Assembly: GCA_963668585.1 (NCBI GenBank)
Contig: OY764869.1
Location: 1,240,001 to 1,304,000, forward strand
From: Bin87 sp963668585
Lineage (GTDB): Bacteria > Chloroflexota > Dehalococcoidia > Lucifugimonadales > UBA3495
Reading direction: 5' to 3'
DNA: 64,000 nucleotides
Shown: piece after piece, positions 1 through 8,213 of the stretch
How the letters are laid out: every line of letters begins with the position of its first letter
Numbering within the stretch: the first letter of the stretch is position 1
Program-made: the position numbers and the translations under genes
The notes under the pieces: generated by a model
Seen by the model: the letters and a program-made list of their open reading frames with translations, nothing else
Database searches by the model: none
Told to the model about the DNA's origin: nothing

Positions 1-109
1 TGGCAACGCTGACGACATCGCCTACGGCATCGTGTTCCTGGCCTCCGACGAGTCCTCCTTCATGACCGGTTCGGAGCTTGTGATCGACGGCGGCACCACG
101 GCTCAGTAG
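1..109 (+). CDS. Short-chain dehydrogenase/reductase, C-terminal fragment
   Basis: Open at the left edge and read in the frame starting at base 2. The visible 35 residues are the last helix and strand of a classical SDR, with LASDESSFMTGSELVIDGG, the usual C-terminal signature of the family. It closely resembles the end of the complete SDR at 12325-13107 (LASDEASFMTGSELVIDGG), so the two are probably paralogs. The catalytic part lies outside the window, so substrate and cofactor cannot be judged. Confidence 0.85.
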   Translation, partial: GNADDIAYGIVFLASDESSFMTGSELVIDGGTTAQ

Positions 110-157
110 AGGCGAATAACCATTCGTCCGGCCCAAAGCGACGGGAGTTCATAAATC

Positions 158-625
158 ATGGCGGTTACCAGGGAACGTGTGCTGTTCAAGGAGCAAGGCG
201 CGCTGGTTACCTATGAGCGGTTCATTGAGCCGCAGGGCAAGGAATACCGCATCGAGGACATACTGTACGTGGAAATGGAGATCGTGGAGGAGGAATCCGA
301 CCGCCCTCCCATCCGCTGGTGGCGCACCGTCGGTGGCGGCGCCGTAATCGGCGGAGCCGTGGCCGCGGTCGGTGGATTCGCCGGCGCCTGGCTGACCATG
401 GGCATTTTCGTGGTGCTGGTGGCGGTGGCCGTGACGTGGTGGAGCAACCGCATCCGCTCCAACAAGTTCAAGGTTTACCACGTCATCGTCACCCTGCCCA
501 CGGCGCGCGCCGACCGGCAGGAACACCGCATCGTGTCATCCACCAGCCGATTCTTCAGCGAACGGCTCAAGGTAGCCCTGGAACGCGCAATGATCGAACG
601 CCCCTCGCGCTACGAGAACCGCTAG
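158..625 (+). CDS. Small membrane protein resembling the DUF6232 family
   Basis: A 155-residue protein. Residues 1-50 are an acidic cytoplasmic-looking segment with a short beta-rich motif (YRIEDILYVEME). Two hydrophobic segments follow, a Gly/Ala-rich one at about 63-80 and a second at about 83-95, then a basic C-terminal soluble part ending in FFSERLKVALERAM. The arrangement of N-terminal strand motif, two membrane helices and basic tail resembles DUF6232-type proteins, whose function is unknown. The family assignment is from memory of the pattern, not a search. A perfect inverted repeat follows the stop codon and may end transcription. Confidence 0.65.
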   Translation: MAVTRERVLFKEQGALVTYERFIEPQGKEYRIEDILYVEMEIVEEESDRPPIRWWRTVGGGAVIGGAVAAVGGFAGAWLTMGIFVVLVAVAVTWWSNRIRSNKFKVYHVIVTLPTARADRQEHRIVSSTSRFFSERLKVALERAMIERPSRYENR

Positions 626-639
626 CCGGTTTGGCATAC

Positions 640-697
640 GGCAGCGTTCCACTTTGGGGTCACCAAATTGGTTCAATCCCCAAAGTGGAACGCTGCC
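640..697. repeat. Perfect 20-bp inverted repeat
   Basis: Arms 640-659 and 678-697 are exact reverse complements (each contains GTTCCACTTTGGGG or its complement) around an 18-base centre that itself holds CCAAATTGG. There is no T-run on either side, so it is not a standard intrinsic terminator. It sits 15 bases after the stop of the small membrane protein gene. Confidence 0.8.
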
Positions 698-739
698 GCC
701 GAAGCGAGACCGAAGGCACAATAATCCAACAAGAAAGAT

Positions 740-1543
740 ATGCCATTGCTGGAACGGACACGTGAATCGCGTCATCGCGAATGGCTTGCTAACCAAGCGT
801 ATTCTTGTACCTTCGCTAGTCGCTCGATCATATGGTCTGAATGGATCGACAACCAACCACACAAATGCAGATGCGGATGCGATGAGGTTTGGTACGGCCC
901 CGGCAACGGAACTAATTTACTTGAGTACTTGTTGCCAATAGTCCTATTCAGGTTTTTGTGGCGCGTGAGGGCTTTCTACCCCCTCTTCAGAAACGTTCAC
1001 GCACTCTTTCAAGCCGTTGTGCTGGCCGTCCTGCGAGATTTTCTACGTGAGTGGTTTCGCCTATATCGCCGGTTATGGTTCTCTATATTTTGGGACCCTA
1101 TCGTTTTCCACATCCGGTCGCATAATTGGTCTCGGGTCGTTGTTAGGTGCGTTCTTCTCCTTGTTGGTGCCGCAGCGTTTACATTTTGGGCCTCACTTTG
1201 GTTCCCCATGTTTGTGCTGGGTTGGTCTCTGCGAGTGTTGGCTCTTCCGATAGTACTTGCGCTGTATATCGTCTCCTTGGTACTCGTGGTCTCCTTGTTC
1301 ATACTGGCGTCCATATTGGCTGCTATCTTGGTGGTTGCAAGGGGGTTAGCGTTCGTGGTGGCGGGGGTGGCCTCGGTAATTTATTCTTATCATGCTGAAA
1401 TCGGGGTCGCCCTAATCGTGCTGGGGCTATTCATCGAATACGGCTTCCGGTATCGCGATGAAAAACGCCACAGATTCCAATTGGGGCACATTATCGCTCG
1501 TCAACAACCGTCCGCGATGGCGGAACCTAGTCGTATGGAATAA
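740..1543 (+). CDS. Hypothetical multi-pass membrane protein, atypical codon use
   Basis: A 267-residue reading frame with no family I recognise. Residues 1-60 are soluble and contain a CRCGC cysteine cluster near position 43. After that come long runs of Leu, Val, Phe and Ala, consistent with four to six membrane segments between about 65 and 235, then a basic tail. Codon use is clearly more AT-tolerant than in the neighbours (many TTG, CTA, ATA and GTT codons), which suggests horizontal acquisition or a non-native region. The length of the open frame in such composition argues for a real gene, but no strong Shine-Dalgarno sequence is obvious and coding status is not certain. Confidence 0.5.
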   Translation: MPLLERTRESRHREWLANQAYSCTFASRSIIWSEWIDNQPHKCRCGCDEVWYGPGNGTNLLEYLLPIVLFRFLWRVRAFYPLFRNVHALFQAVVLAVLRDFLREWFRLYRRLWFSIFWDPIVFHIRSHNWSRVVVRCVLLLVGAAAFTFWASLWFPMFVLGWSLRVLALPIVLALYIVSLVLVVSLFILASILAAILVVARGLAFVVAGVASVIYSYHAEIGVALIVLGLFIEYGFRYRDEKRHRFQLGHIIARQQPSAMAEPSRME

Positions 1544-1694
1544 TATCCGGCGCTGTTTTGTGGTTCAGCACTTTCATATGGACGAAACGGGTACTTGACC
1601 TGTTCGACTCTTACCCCAAGGTGCAAATATCAGCGATGGGTCTCCCCATAGGATGGCGCAAACATCCCCTTTGGAGCCATTAGCGCGTCCCCAC

Positions 1695-2672
1695 CTACGG
1701 GGCGCTCACGTCTATAACCACCTTGCCCACGGTGGCGGCCCGCACGGCCTCGTGAGCGCCGGCGGTGTCGGCCAGCGGGAAGCGCGGCCCGTCCATGCCC
1801 ACCAGTTCCCCCGACGCCAGCCAGCGGTTGGTGTCCTCAACTCCTGCGGTCTTGGCCTCCTCCGGCATGTCGTAAACCAGGACGTGGCGCACGTTGACGT
1901 TGCTGACCGGAAACTGGAACGGTGGCGGCGGCCCGTCGCCGGCCGCGTATATGGTGATGCTGCCGCCCCGTTTGATCACCCGCTGGCTGACGCCGAAGTT
2001 GCCTGAGTAGTCCACCTCCACGATGAGGTCAACCCCCGCGCCGTCGGTGAGTTCCAGGATGCGCGCCGCGGTGTCCTCCGTCCGGTAATTCACGGTGTGA
2101 TGCGCGCCGGCCCTTCGGGCAATCTCGGCCTTGGCGTCCCCGCTGACGGTGCTGATGATGTTGGTCGCGCCGCCGATCCGCGCCATCTGCAACGCCATGT
2201 TGCCCACCGCGCCCGCGCCGCCCGGAACCAGGACCGTTTTGCCCTCTACCGGCCCATCGGCGAAAACGCAGCGGTGCGCCGTCAACGCCGGCACGCCCAG
2301 GCCTGCGCCCAGCGCGAAGTCCACGTTGTCCGGCATCCGCACCGCCCGGTTGGATGGCTGCGCCGTGTACTCGGCGGCGGTGCCAAAGGCGCGGCCGAAC
2401 TGCGACTGATAGAGCCACACCCGCTCACCGATGCGGGTCTCAGGCACGCCCTCGCCCACGCGGTCGATGACGCCCGCGCCGTCCTGATTGGGAATGACGC
2501 GCGGGAAACTGGTGCCGGGACCGGCGTTCTGTCGCCGTTTCCAGTCCGACGGGTTCACGCCCGAGGTGACCACGCGTATGCGCACCTCTCCCGGACCCGG
2601 TTCCGGGTCGGGCATCTCGCCCAACTGCAGCACCGATGCGTCTCCGTTTTTCTCATACCAAATGGCGCGCAT
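1695..2672 (-). CDS. NADPH:quinone reductase-type MDR oxidoreductase
   Basis: A medium-chain dehydrogenase/reductase of 325 residues. The start MRAIWYEKNG is chosen because a GGAGG site lies just upstream and homologs begin with this strand. The N-terminal GroES-like domain runs to about residue 120 (PGPGEVRIRVVTSGVNPSDWKRRQ). A Rossmann domain follows with GGAGAVGNMALQMA, and then VDLIVEVDYSGNFG. The zinc-ligand pattern of alcohol dehydrogenases is absent, which fits the zeta-crystallin/quinone reductase branch, typically reducing quinones or activated alkenes with NADPH. The physiological substrate is unknown. It lies just downstream of the metallopeptidase gene on the same strand. Confidence 0.85.
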   Translation of the reverse strand: MRAIWYEKNGDASVLQLGEMPDPEPGPGEVRIRVVTSGVNPSDWKRRQNAGPGTSFPRVIPNQDGAGVIDRVGEGVPETRIGERVWLYQSQFGRAFGTAAEYTAQPSNRAVRMPDNVDFALGAGLGVPALTAHRCVFADGPVEGKTVLVPGGAGAVGNMALQMARIGGATNIISTVSGDAKAEIARRAGAHHTVNYRTEDTAARILELTDGAGVDLIVEVDYSGNFGVSQRVIKRGGSITIYAAGDGPPPPFQFPVSNVNVRHVLVYDMPEEAKTAGVEDTNRWLASGELVGMDGPRFPLADTAGAHEAVRAATVGKVVIDVSAP

Positions 2673-2706
2673 GGAAATTCCTCCGTTTTCGGTAGAATGT
2701 GCCGGT

Positions 2707-3633
2707 TCACTCCCGACGGCGTCGCACTCCAATCAGGGCCAGCAGCCCGGCGGGCGCGGCCAGCAGCGCCAGCGACGCCAACTCCGCCGACCCTCCGCCG
2801 GAACCTGTCGTGTTGGCTCCGCAACCGCCGCCGGCCGGCGTCGCCGGAGTTGATGGAGTCGATCGCGACGTTTGCGTAGGCGCCGGCCTGGGGGTGTAGG
2901 TGGGTTCCGGCGTTGCGGTGGCTGGCTGTTGCGCCAGGAGCGCCGGGGTTGCGTCAGCCGACGCCGGAGCGGCCGGCGGCATCCCGGTGGGCGTTGGCGT
3001 GGGCCGTCGTGTGGGCAGCACCTGCAGCGGCGGCGGCGGTGGCGTTGACAGGACCCTCGGAGCCAGCCCCACGCTCTCCCGCCACTCGTTGTCCAACTCG
3101 GGCACGGTGAGGCCGTAAGACGCGATCAGGGCTTTCTCGAAATTGTGGGTCGTGCGGATATTGGTGAAGAAGTCCACCATCTGTTCGGGGTCGTAAGCCG
3201 CGAGCATATAGGTGACCACGGCATGCCCCTGACCATATGCCCGCAGGGTCTCCCGGGGCGTGCCGGCGAAGGTGCGCAGTCCGACCAGCGGGGGAACCTG
3301 GTTGTTGAACACGGCCCTGCGCATATAACTCACGTATTCATTCTGGTCGTCGGGTTGCCGCTCGGAATAGACGGCCAGACCCTCGTTCAGCCAGGTGTGG
3401 ACCTGCAGATACGCGCTGCCGGCAGCGTCGGCCACCAGCAGATGCGTAAATTCGTGGGCGGCGGTGGTCAGCGAATTGTCGCCCACAAAGGGTTCGCTGG
3501 AACCGTCCACCAGCAGCGTCCGCTCGTTGCTGAACGCCCTGCCCAGCGTGCGCAGGTGTTGGGAGGCAACCCGGGACGCCGGATTCAGCGCCTCCCGCAT
3601 GTGGGCGTAGTTCGAATAGACCACGATACTCAT
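2707..3633 (-). CDS. Secreted zinc metallopeptidase (gluzincin, MA-like), second half of a split gene
   Basis: A 308-residue frame with a zinc site HEFTH at residues 60-64 and a downstream WLNEGLAVYSE whose Glu-84 would be the third ligand, the gluzincin arrangement. A Pro/Thr-rich linker follows (about 200-265). The C-terminus is a Gly-rich stretch, one hydrophobic helix and an RRRRE tail, which looks like a membrane anchor or sorting signal. It has no signal peptide of its own. Its start overlaps the stop of the upstream frame as ATGA, and the joined product (secretion signal, beta-rich domain, peptidase) is the usual architecture for such proteins. I read the two frames as one gene separated by a one-base frame change, or as a translationally coupled pair. 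Confidence 0.75.
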   Translation of the reverse strand: MSIVVYSNYAHMREALNPASRVASQHLRTLGRAFSNERTLLVDGSSEPFVGDNSLTTAAHEFTHLLVADAAGSAYLQVHTWLNEGLAVYSERQPDDQNEYVSYMRRAVFNNQVPPLVGLRTFAGTPRETLRAYGQGHAVVTYMLAAYDPEQMVDFFTNIRTTHNFEKALIASYGLTVPELDNEWRESVGLAPRVLSTPPPPPLQVLPTRRPTPTPTGMPPAAPASADATPALLAQQPATATPEPTYTPRPAPTQTSRSTPSTPATPAGGGCGANTTGSGGGSAELASLALLAAPAGLLALIGVRRRRE

Positions 3634-4196
3634 CGGCTCGTCAGTTCCACGCCCAGGATGGGCCTCATGTAATGGTAGGTGTCCGAAGCAACCTGCAGCA
3701 CATCATCGGCGCGCGCCTCGGAGTCGCGGTCGTATCGGTAGTAATAGACGTTGATCAGGCCCGATGACTTGGAATCCCAGTCCAGGCCGGTGTTGAGGTA
3801 CACAATGGTTTCCGGCTCGGTTTCGTGGGAGGAACCGTCGGCGGCAAGGATGCTGAAGTGGTACGCCAGGCGGGTCCCCGTGGGGATGTACTCGTTGGCC
3901 GTTTTGCTCTGAAACAGCGCTTCGCCTTCCACGTTGTTGCCAGGCTCGAACTCAACCGCTCGATACGAACTTCGGCTGGACTGGCCCAGTTTGCGCACGT
4001 ACACGCGGATCTCTTCAATGTCGCTGGCGCTCTCCGCGTCGATGTAGAAGCGCAATCCGTCGGGGAACCGGTTTTCAACCCCCTGCCTGGTAACGGTGAT
4101 GGAGTCCTGCGCCGCTGCGCGGTCGGCTGACGCCGCTGCCCCCGCCAGCCCCAGGATCACCAGAAGCGCCGCGATGGCGACTATCGGTCTTTTCAC
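3630..4196 (-). CDS. N-terminal half of the secreted metallopeptidase: signal peptide plus beta-rich domain
   Basis: Starts at GTG with AAAGAGGAA upstream. Residues 1-28 are a clear signal peptide (KRPIVAIAALLVILGLAGAAASADRAAAQ). The remainder, to residue 188, is a beta-strand-rich domain (VYVRKLGQSSRSSYRAVEFEPG) ending in a helix with DDVLQVASDTYHYMRPILGVEL, which in related proteins leads directly into the peptidase core. Here the frame stops with TGA overlapping the ATG of the peptidase frame by four bases. It has no catalytic residues of its own. See the finding on the frame break. Confidence 0.7.
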   Translation of the reverse strand: MKRPIVAIAALLVILGLAGAAASADRAAAQDSITVTRQGVENRFPDGLRFYIDAESASDIEEIRVYVRKLGQSSRSSYRAVEFEPGNNVEGEALFQSKTANEYIPTGTRLAYHFSILAADGSSHETEPETIVYLNTGLDWDSKSSGLINVYYYRYDRDSEARADDVLQVASDTYHYMRPILGVELTSR

Positions 4197-4430
4197 GTTG
4201 TGCGTTCCTCTTTGGGTATGGTCATGTGGGATACGTTGCGCCAGGATGCACGGTTTCGGTCATGCGACCGATCTGGCGGACTTGCAAGAATGTGAACATT
4301 CGCTATGCCACGTCTGTCCTTGACCGTCGATGTGCCCCGCCCTACAATCTTACCGTTGTAATGCCCTGCCGTGTAGTGTTGCACGATGCAGGTCGTTGCC
4401 GATTATTCCAAAAACTGCGGTGGCGAAATC

Positions 4431-5200
4431 ATGCCCATCAAAGTCGGCCGCGTGCCGTACCTGGAATCCGAACCCTTCTATTTCGACATGGCGCGTCGTG
4501 GTATTGAGTTGCGGGACACCACGCCCCGTCGGCTTGGCGATGCTCTCGCCGCCGGCGAACTGGACGCGGGCCCGGCCCATCTCTCCGATGTGTTCCGCCT
4601 GGAGGACCGCTTCGAACCGGTCAGCGGGTTCTGCTTCTCCACGCTGAACCGCGCCGTCAGCGTTTCCCTGTACTCGCAGCATCCCATGGAGGAACTGGGC
4701 GGCGTCACCATCGGCATATCCGACGAGGACGTGACCGCGTCCCAACTTCTGGAAGTGCTGCTGCGCCGCAAATACGGCGTTGAACCGGGAGAGTTTGAAA
4801 TCCGACCCGGCGATGTGATTCGACCGGACGAAACCTTCGACGCCTTCCTGCTCATCGGCAACCGCGCGCTGCGCCGGCGGCGGGGCGCCCGAGGGTTCGC
4901 CCACCGTTTCGACCTGGGCACAGAGTGGACCCAGTGGACCAACCTCCCCTTCGTCTTCAGCCGTTGGGTGATGCGAAAAGACATGGACGACCGCGAAAAG
5001 GCCATCCTGGAAGATTCGCTTTACGTCGGCCTCGAGGAGGGAGTGGACGGTCTGTATCACCTCAACGAGCCTCGGGATGAGCTTTTGATGCTGCCCCGTG
5101 ACGTTGTCGAGTACGTGCAGGGCATCCGCTACTACGTGGCAGGTCCGAGCAGCAGGCCATCAACCGCTTCCGCGAGTATCTGGAAGAGTTGGGCAGATAG
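4431..5200 (+). CDS. MqnA/MqnD-family (futalosine pathway) protein, frameshifted near the 3' end
   Basis: The start MPIKVGRVPYLESEPFYFDM matches the opening of MqnA-type proteins, a periplasmic-binding-protein fold. MqnA is chorismate dehydratase of the futalosine menaquinone pathway. The segment LGDALAAGELDAGPAHLSDVFRLEDRF is typical. The raw frame runs through YVQGIRYYV and then drifts into low-complexity sequence up to 5246. A one-base correction near 5137-5146 instead gives GRSEQQAINRFREYLEELGR and a stop at 5198-5200, a normal C-terminal helix for the family. I annotate the corrected extent. No other menaquinone gene is in the window, so the exact substrate (chorismate or another futalosine intermediate) is uncertain. 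Confidence 0.75.
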
Positions 5201-5242
5201 CCGTCCGGCCCGCGCAACCGCAACCGCCGGCGGGAGTGTCCC

Positions 5243-6106
5243 ATGACCAGGGTCGTTGAACGTTGCCGGGCGGTCACTGGAAAGGCCGCGTTCATCTGCG
5301 ATTACTCGCCCCCGCGCTCCGGCCGTACCGAGGATATCCCCCGACCGCCGGAGCAGGCCGATTTCATATCGGCTGCCTACAATCCGGGTCGGGCCGTGCG
5401 CGTCAACCCGGTCGCGATGGCGGCGGCGTTGCGTCTCCATTGCGGCGCGGAACCAATCTTCACCCTGGCAACACGGGACATGAACCGCCTGGCGCTGGAG
5501 TCGGAGTTGCTGGGGGCGCAGGCGCTGGGCTTGGAAAACATGATCGCGGTGGCCGGCGATCCCTTCGGCCCCCGGGACACGGCCGCGCCCGTCAACGATT
5601 ATCGCACCACCGAACTCATCGCCGCTGTCAGCAGCCTGAATCAGGGCGTGGATCACCGTGGGAGGACGCTGCGCGCCGCCACCGATTTCTGCATCGGCGC
5701 CACCGTGGACCTGGAGCGCGGCATCGAGCGGGAAGCGCGGCTGGCGGTTCGCAAGTTGGCAGCCGGAGCGCACTTCCTGATCACCCAGCCAGTGTTCAAC
5801 CCGGAGGACGTCGGGCGGTTCGCCGACGCCTGCGCCCGCATCGCCGGCGGCGGGTTGGCAGTCCCGGTTTTCTACGGCGTGGGGTTGATGGAACCCGACG
5901 GGATATCCTTCGCCAGCGTGCCGGAGAACGTCGTATCAGACCTGGCCGGCGGCCGCTCGGGGGTGGACATCGCGTTGGAGGCATGGGCGGGTTTGCAGGT
6001 TGCCGGCGCTCAGGACTGCTATCTGGTCCCGCCGATACGACGCAGCGGCGCCAGGAACTACGATGCCGCCCGCGAATTCCTGTCTCTCGCGACGGCCGGC
6101 GAATAA
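5243..6106 (+). CDS. Methylenetetrahydrofolate reductase-like protein (MetF family)
   Basis: A 287-residue TIM-barrel protein of the MetF family, which reduces 5,10-methylene-THF to 5-methyl-THF using FAD. Family signatures visible are the early ICDYSPPRSG, the TRDMNRLALESELLGAQALGLENMIAVAGDPFG stretch at about 78-110 (the flavin-binding part of the barrel) and GAHFLITQPVFNPEDVGRFADA at about 175-195. A GGGAG site precedes the ATG. It follows the MqnA-like gene by 42 bases and may be cotranscribed. A stand-alone MetF-like protein can also serve related one-carbon reactions, so the specific name is not assigned. Confidence 0.8.
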   Translation: MTRVVERCRAVTGKAAFICDYSPPRSGRTEDIPRPPEQADFISAAYNPGRAVRVNPVAMAAALRLHCGAEPIFTLATRDMNRLALESELLGAQALGLENMIAVAGDPFGPRDTAAPVNDYRTTELIAAVSSLNQGVDHRGRTLRAATDFCIGATVDLERGIEREARLAVRKLAAGAHFLITQPVFNPEDVGRFADACARIAGGGLAVPVFYGVGLMEPDGISFASVPENVVSDLAGGRSGVDIALEAWAGLQVAGAQDCYLVPPIRRSGARNYDAAREFLSLATAGE

Positions 6107-6267
6107 CACTCGGCGCGCGCCTTTTCAGCAGTTTGGGGGGGTGGTAATTCCGGACCGCTGTGGCAATAATGCCGGTATGACCGGCGCAGCAGAACCGGTC
6201 GCATCCAGGTATGCACGGGGACGATAGAGAACGTCAGACACTCGTGGCCGCATCGGCAGGGGGAAGC

Positions 6268-7603
6268 ATGACAACACAGATCGACACTCCCGTGGAGGAG
6301 CGAATAGTTGCGGTTTTGCGGCGGTTGGGCATCGAACGGGCCCACTTCGCCTCACGCAACCTGAACGACTGGTATGGGATGGCAGCCAGATTCCCGGACG
6401 CCGTCGCCTCTTTGACCCTGGTGTGCCCGTTGGGTTTCGACTCATCGGTGTTGGCCACCCTGGATTCGAGGCTCCTGGTATTCAACGGCGGCCTCGGAGG
6501 CGCGACGGAGACCATAAACCGCAACATGGCGGGTCTGCCCTCCGCGTCCATGGTCGCCCTCACCGACTACCCGTACGCGAACAACTACGCCGACGTTGCG
6601 GTCCACCGCGGCGACGACCTGGCCTCAGGGATGCTGAACTTTCTGGCCGGACTGGACGAACCGAACGGCCCCGACGCCATATCGCCATCCGCCGAAGACG
6701 GCGAGGTTGACGGCATCTTTTACAAGGTTCGGGGATCCGGCCCTCCGCTGGTGCTGTTGCCCCTGGGCGCCGCGCCCACCCAGTGGGATCCCGTCGTTGA
6801 GGCGTTCAGCGAACGGCATTGCGTGGTCACCCTGACCGGGCCGGCGTTGGGGATGGTCGCCAGCCTTGAATCCCGGGGCCGCACTCCCGGCTACCTGTCG
6901 GCGGTGGGCAGCCTCATCGCCGCTGCTGAAATCCAGCCCGGCGAGAGCGTGCTGGAAGTCGGTTGCGGCACCGGCGTGTTGTGCCGGTGGCTGGCCCGCG
7001 AGACGGCTCATGCCAACCCCCGTCACCGGCGTGGACGTCAACGCCTTCTTCCTCCGAGAGGCCGGCGAGATTGCCCGGCGCGATGGCATGGAGAACGTGG
7101 TCAGCTTTCGGGAGGGCAGCGCCGAGTCGCTGCCGTTCGACGACAACAGCATGGACGTGGTCTTCTCCAGCACCGTCATCCAGCGCGTCAACGCGGACCT
7201 GATGCTGCCGGAAATCGTGAGAGTCACCAAACCGGGCGGAAGAATCGCGGTGCTGGGCCACGCTCACGACATGAACCGGTGGGTCAACCTGCCGTTGAGT
7301 CCGGCGCTGAAGTCCAGGATAGAATCGCCTCCGTGGGTTGACGATCCCGGGCACCCCGACGGGTGCGACGATTCCTCCCTCTACCGGCGCTTTGCGGGCC
7401 TGGGGTTGTCCAATACTAAGATGTTCCCCTTCATCAGCACCTTTTCCGAACCCATCCGCCTGCGGTTCCTGCAGGGCGGCATTTTGCCGACCCTCACGCC
7501 CGAGGAGGCCGAGGAATGGCGGGCAGCGGTCCAGCAGGCCGAGGCCGACGGCACCTTTTTCATTTCAACGCCGTTCCACTGTGCGGTCGGCGCCAAACCT
7601 TAA
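6268..7603 (+). CDS. Composite alpha/beta-hydrolase-like and SAM methyltransferase protein, frameshifted
   Basis: The start MTTQIDTPVEER follows a GGGGGAAG ribosome site. Residues 1-120 look like part of an alpha/beta hydrolase (LGIERAHFASRNLNDWYGMAARFPDAVASLTLV) in which the nucleophile elbow has lost its Ser. A second hydrolase-like beginning follows (FYKVRGSGPPLVLLPLGAAPTQWDPVVEAF). A class I methyltransferase core then begins with VLEVGCGTGVLCRWLA. The frame breaks at a run of five C (7017-7021); with four C it continues NPVTGVDVNAFFLREAGEIARR, then LPFDDNSMDVVFSSTVIQRV and TKPGGRIAVLGHAHDMNRW, to the stop at 7603. These are textbook motif II-IV sequences. The methyl acceptor is unknown. 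Confidence 0.75.
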
Positions 7604-7670
7604 GGTTCCCGCCAAATCCCACCCCCCCCCCGACGGCCTCACCGTGGTTAAGCGAGGTGTACAACCATCC

Positions 7671-8213
7671 GATTGGTAGGGGCACGTTTCAAACCCGCCC
7701 CTGCACCCGTCGCGCCAACGGTGGTTTGTGTACCCGAAACACCGCCAACGCCAAATCACCCGCCGCTGTCGGGCGTTGACGAGAGAAGGCTACGGTGCGG
7801 TACGTCGGTGTCCGATTGGTAGGGGCGGGTTTCAAACCCGCCCCTGCACCCGTCGCGCCAACGGTGGTTTGTGTACCCCAAACGCCGCCAACGCCAAATC
7901 ACCTGCCGCTGTCGGGCGTTGGCGAGAGAAGGCTACGGTGCGGTACGTCGGTGTCAGAATGGTAGGGGCGGGTTTCAAACCCGCCCCTGCACCCGTCGCG
8001 CCAACGGTGGTTTGTGTACCCGAAACGCCGCCAACGCCAAATCACCTGCCGCTGTCGGGCGTTGACGAGAGAAGGCTACGGTGCGGTACGCCGGTGTCCG
8101 ATTGGTAGGGGCGGGTTTCAAACCCGCCCCCGGACCCATCGCGCCAACGATAGTCGGTGTACCCGAAACGCCGCCAACGCCAAATCACCTGCCGCTGTCG
8201 GGCGTTGCTGAAG
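7671..8213. repeat. 143-bp tandem repeat, about 3.8 copies
   Basis: Units begin at 7671, 7814, 7957 and 8100 with exact 143-base spacing; the last is truncated against the following SDR gene. Each unit contains the GGGGCGGGTTTCAAACCC hairpin, then a conserved non-palindromic stretch that includes CGCCAACGCCAAATCACC. The first copy is most divergent (CACG instead of CGGG in the hairpin). Short reading frames that recur here every 143 bases are products of the repeat, not genes. A C10 homopolymer lies just before the array at 7622-7631. Confidence 0.95.

Noticed and set aside
7671..8213. Family of small genes recurring every 143 bases
   Set aside because: The same frame appears in each unit because the DNA is repeated; no ribosome site, and translations run across the hairpins.
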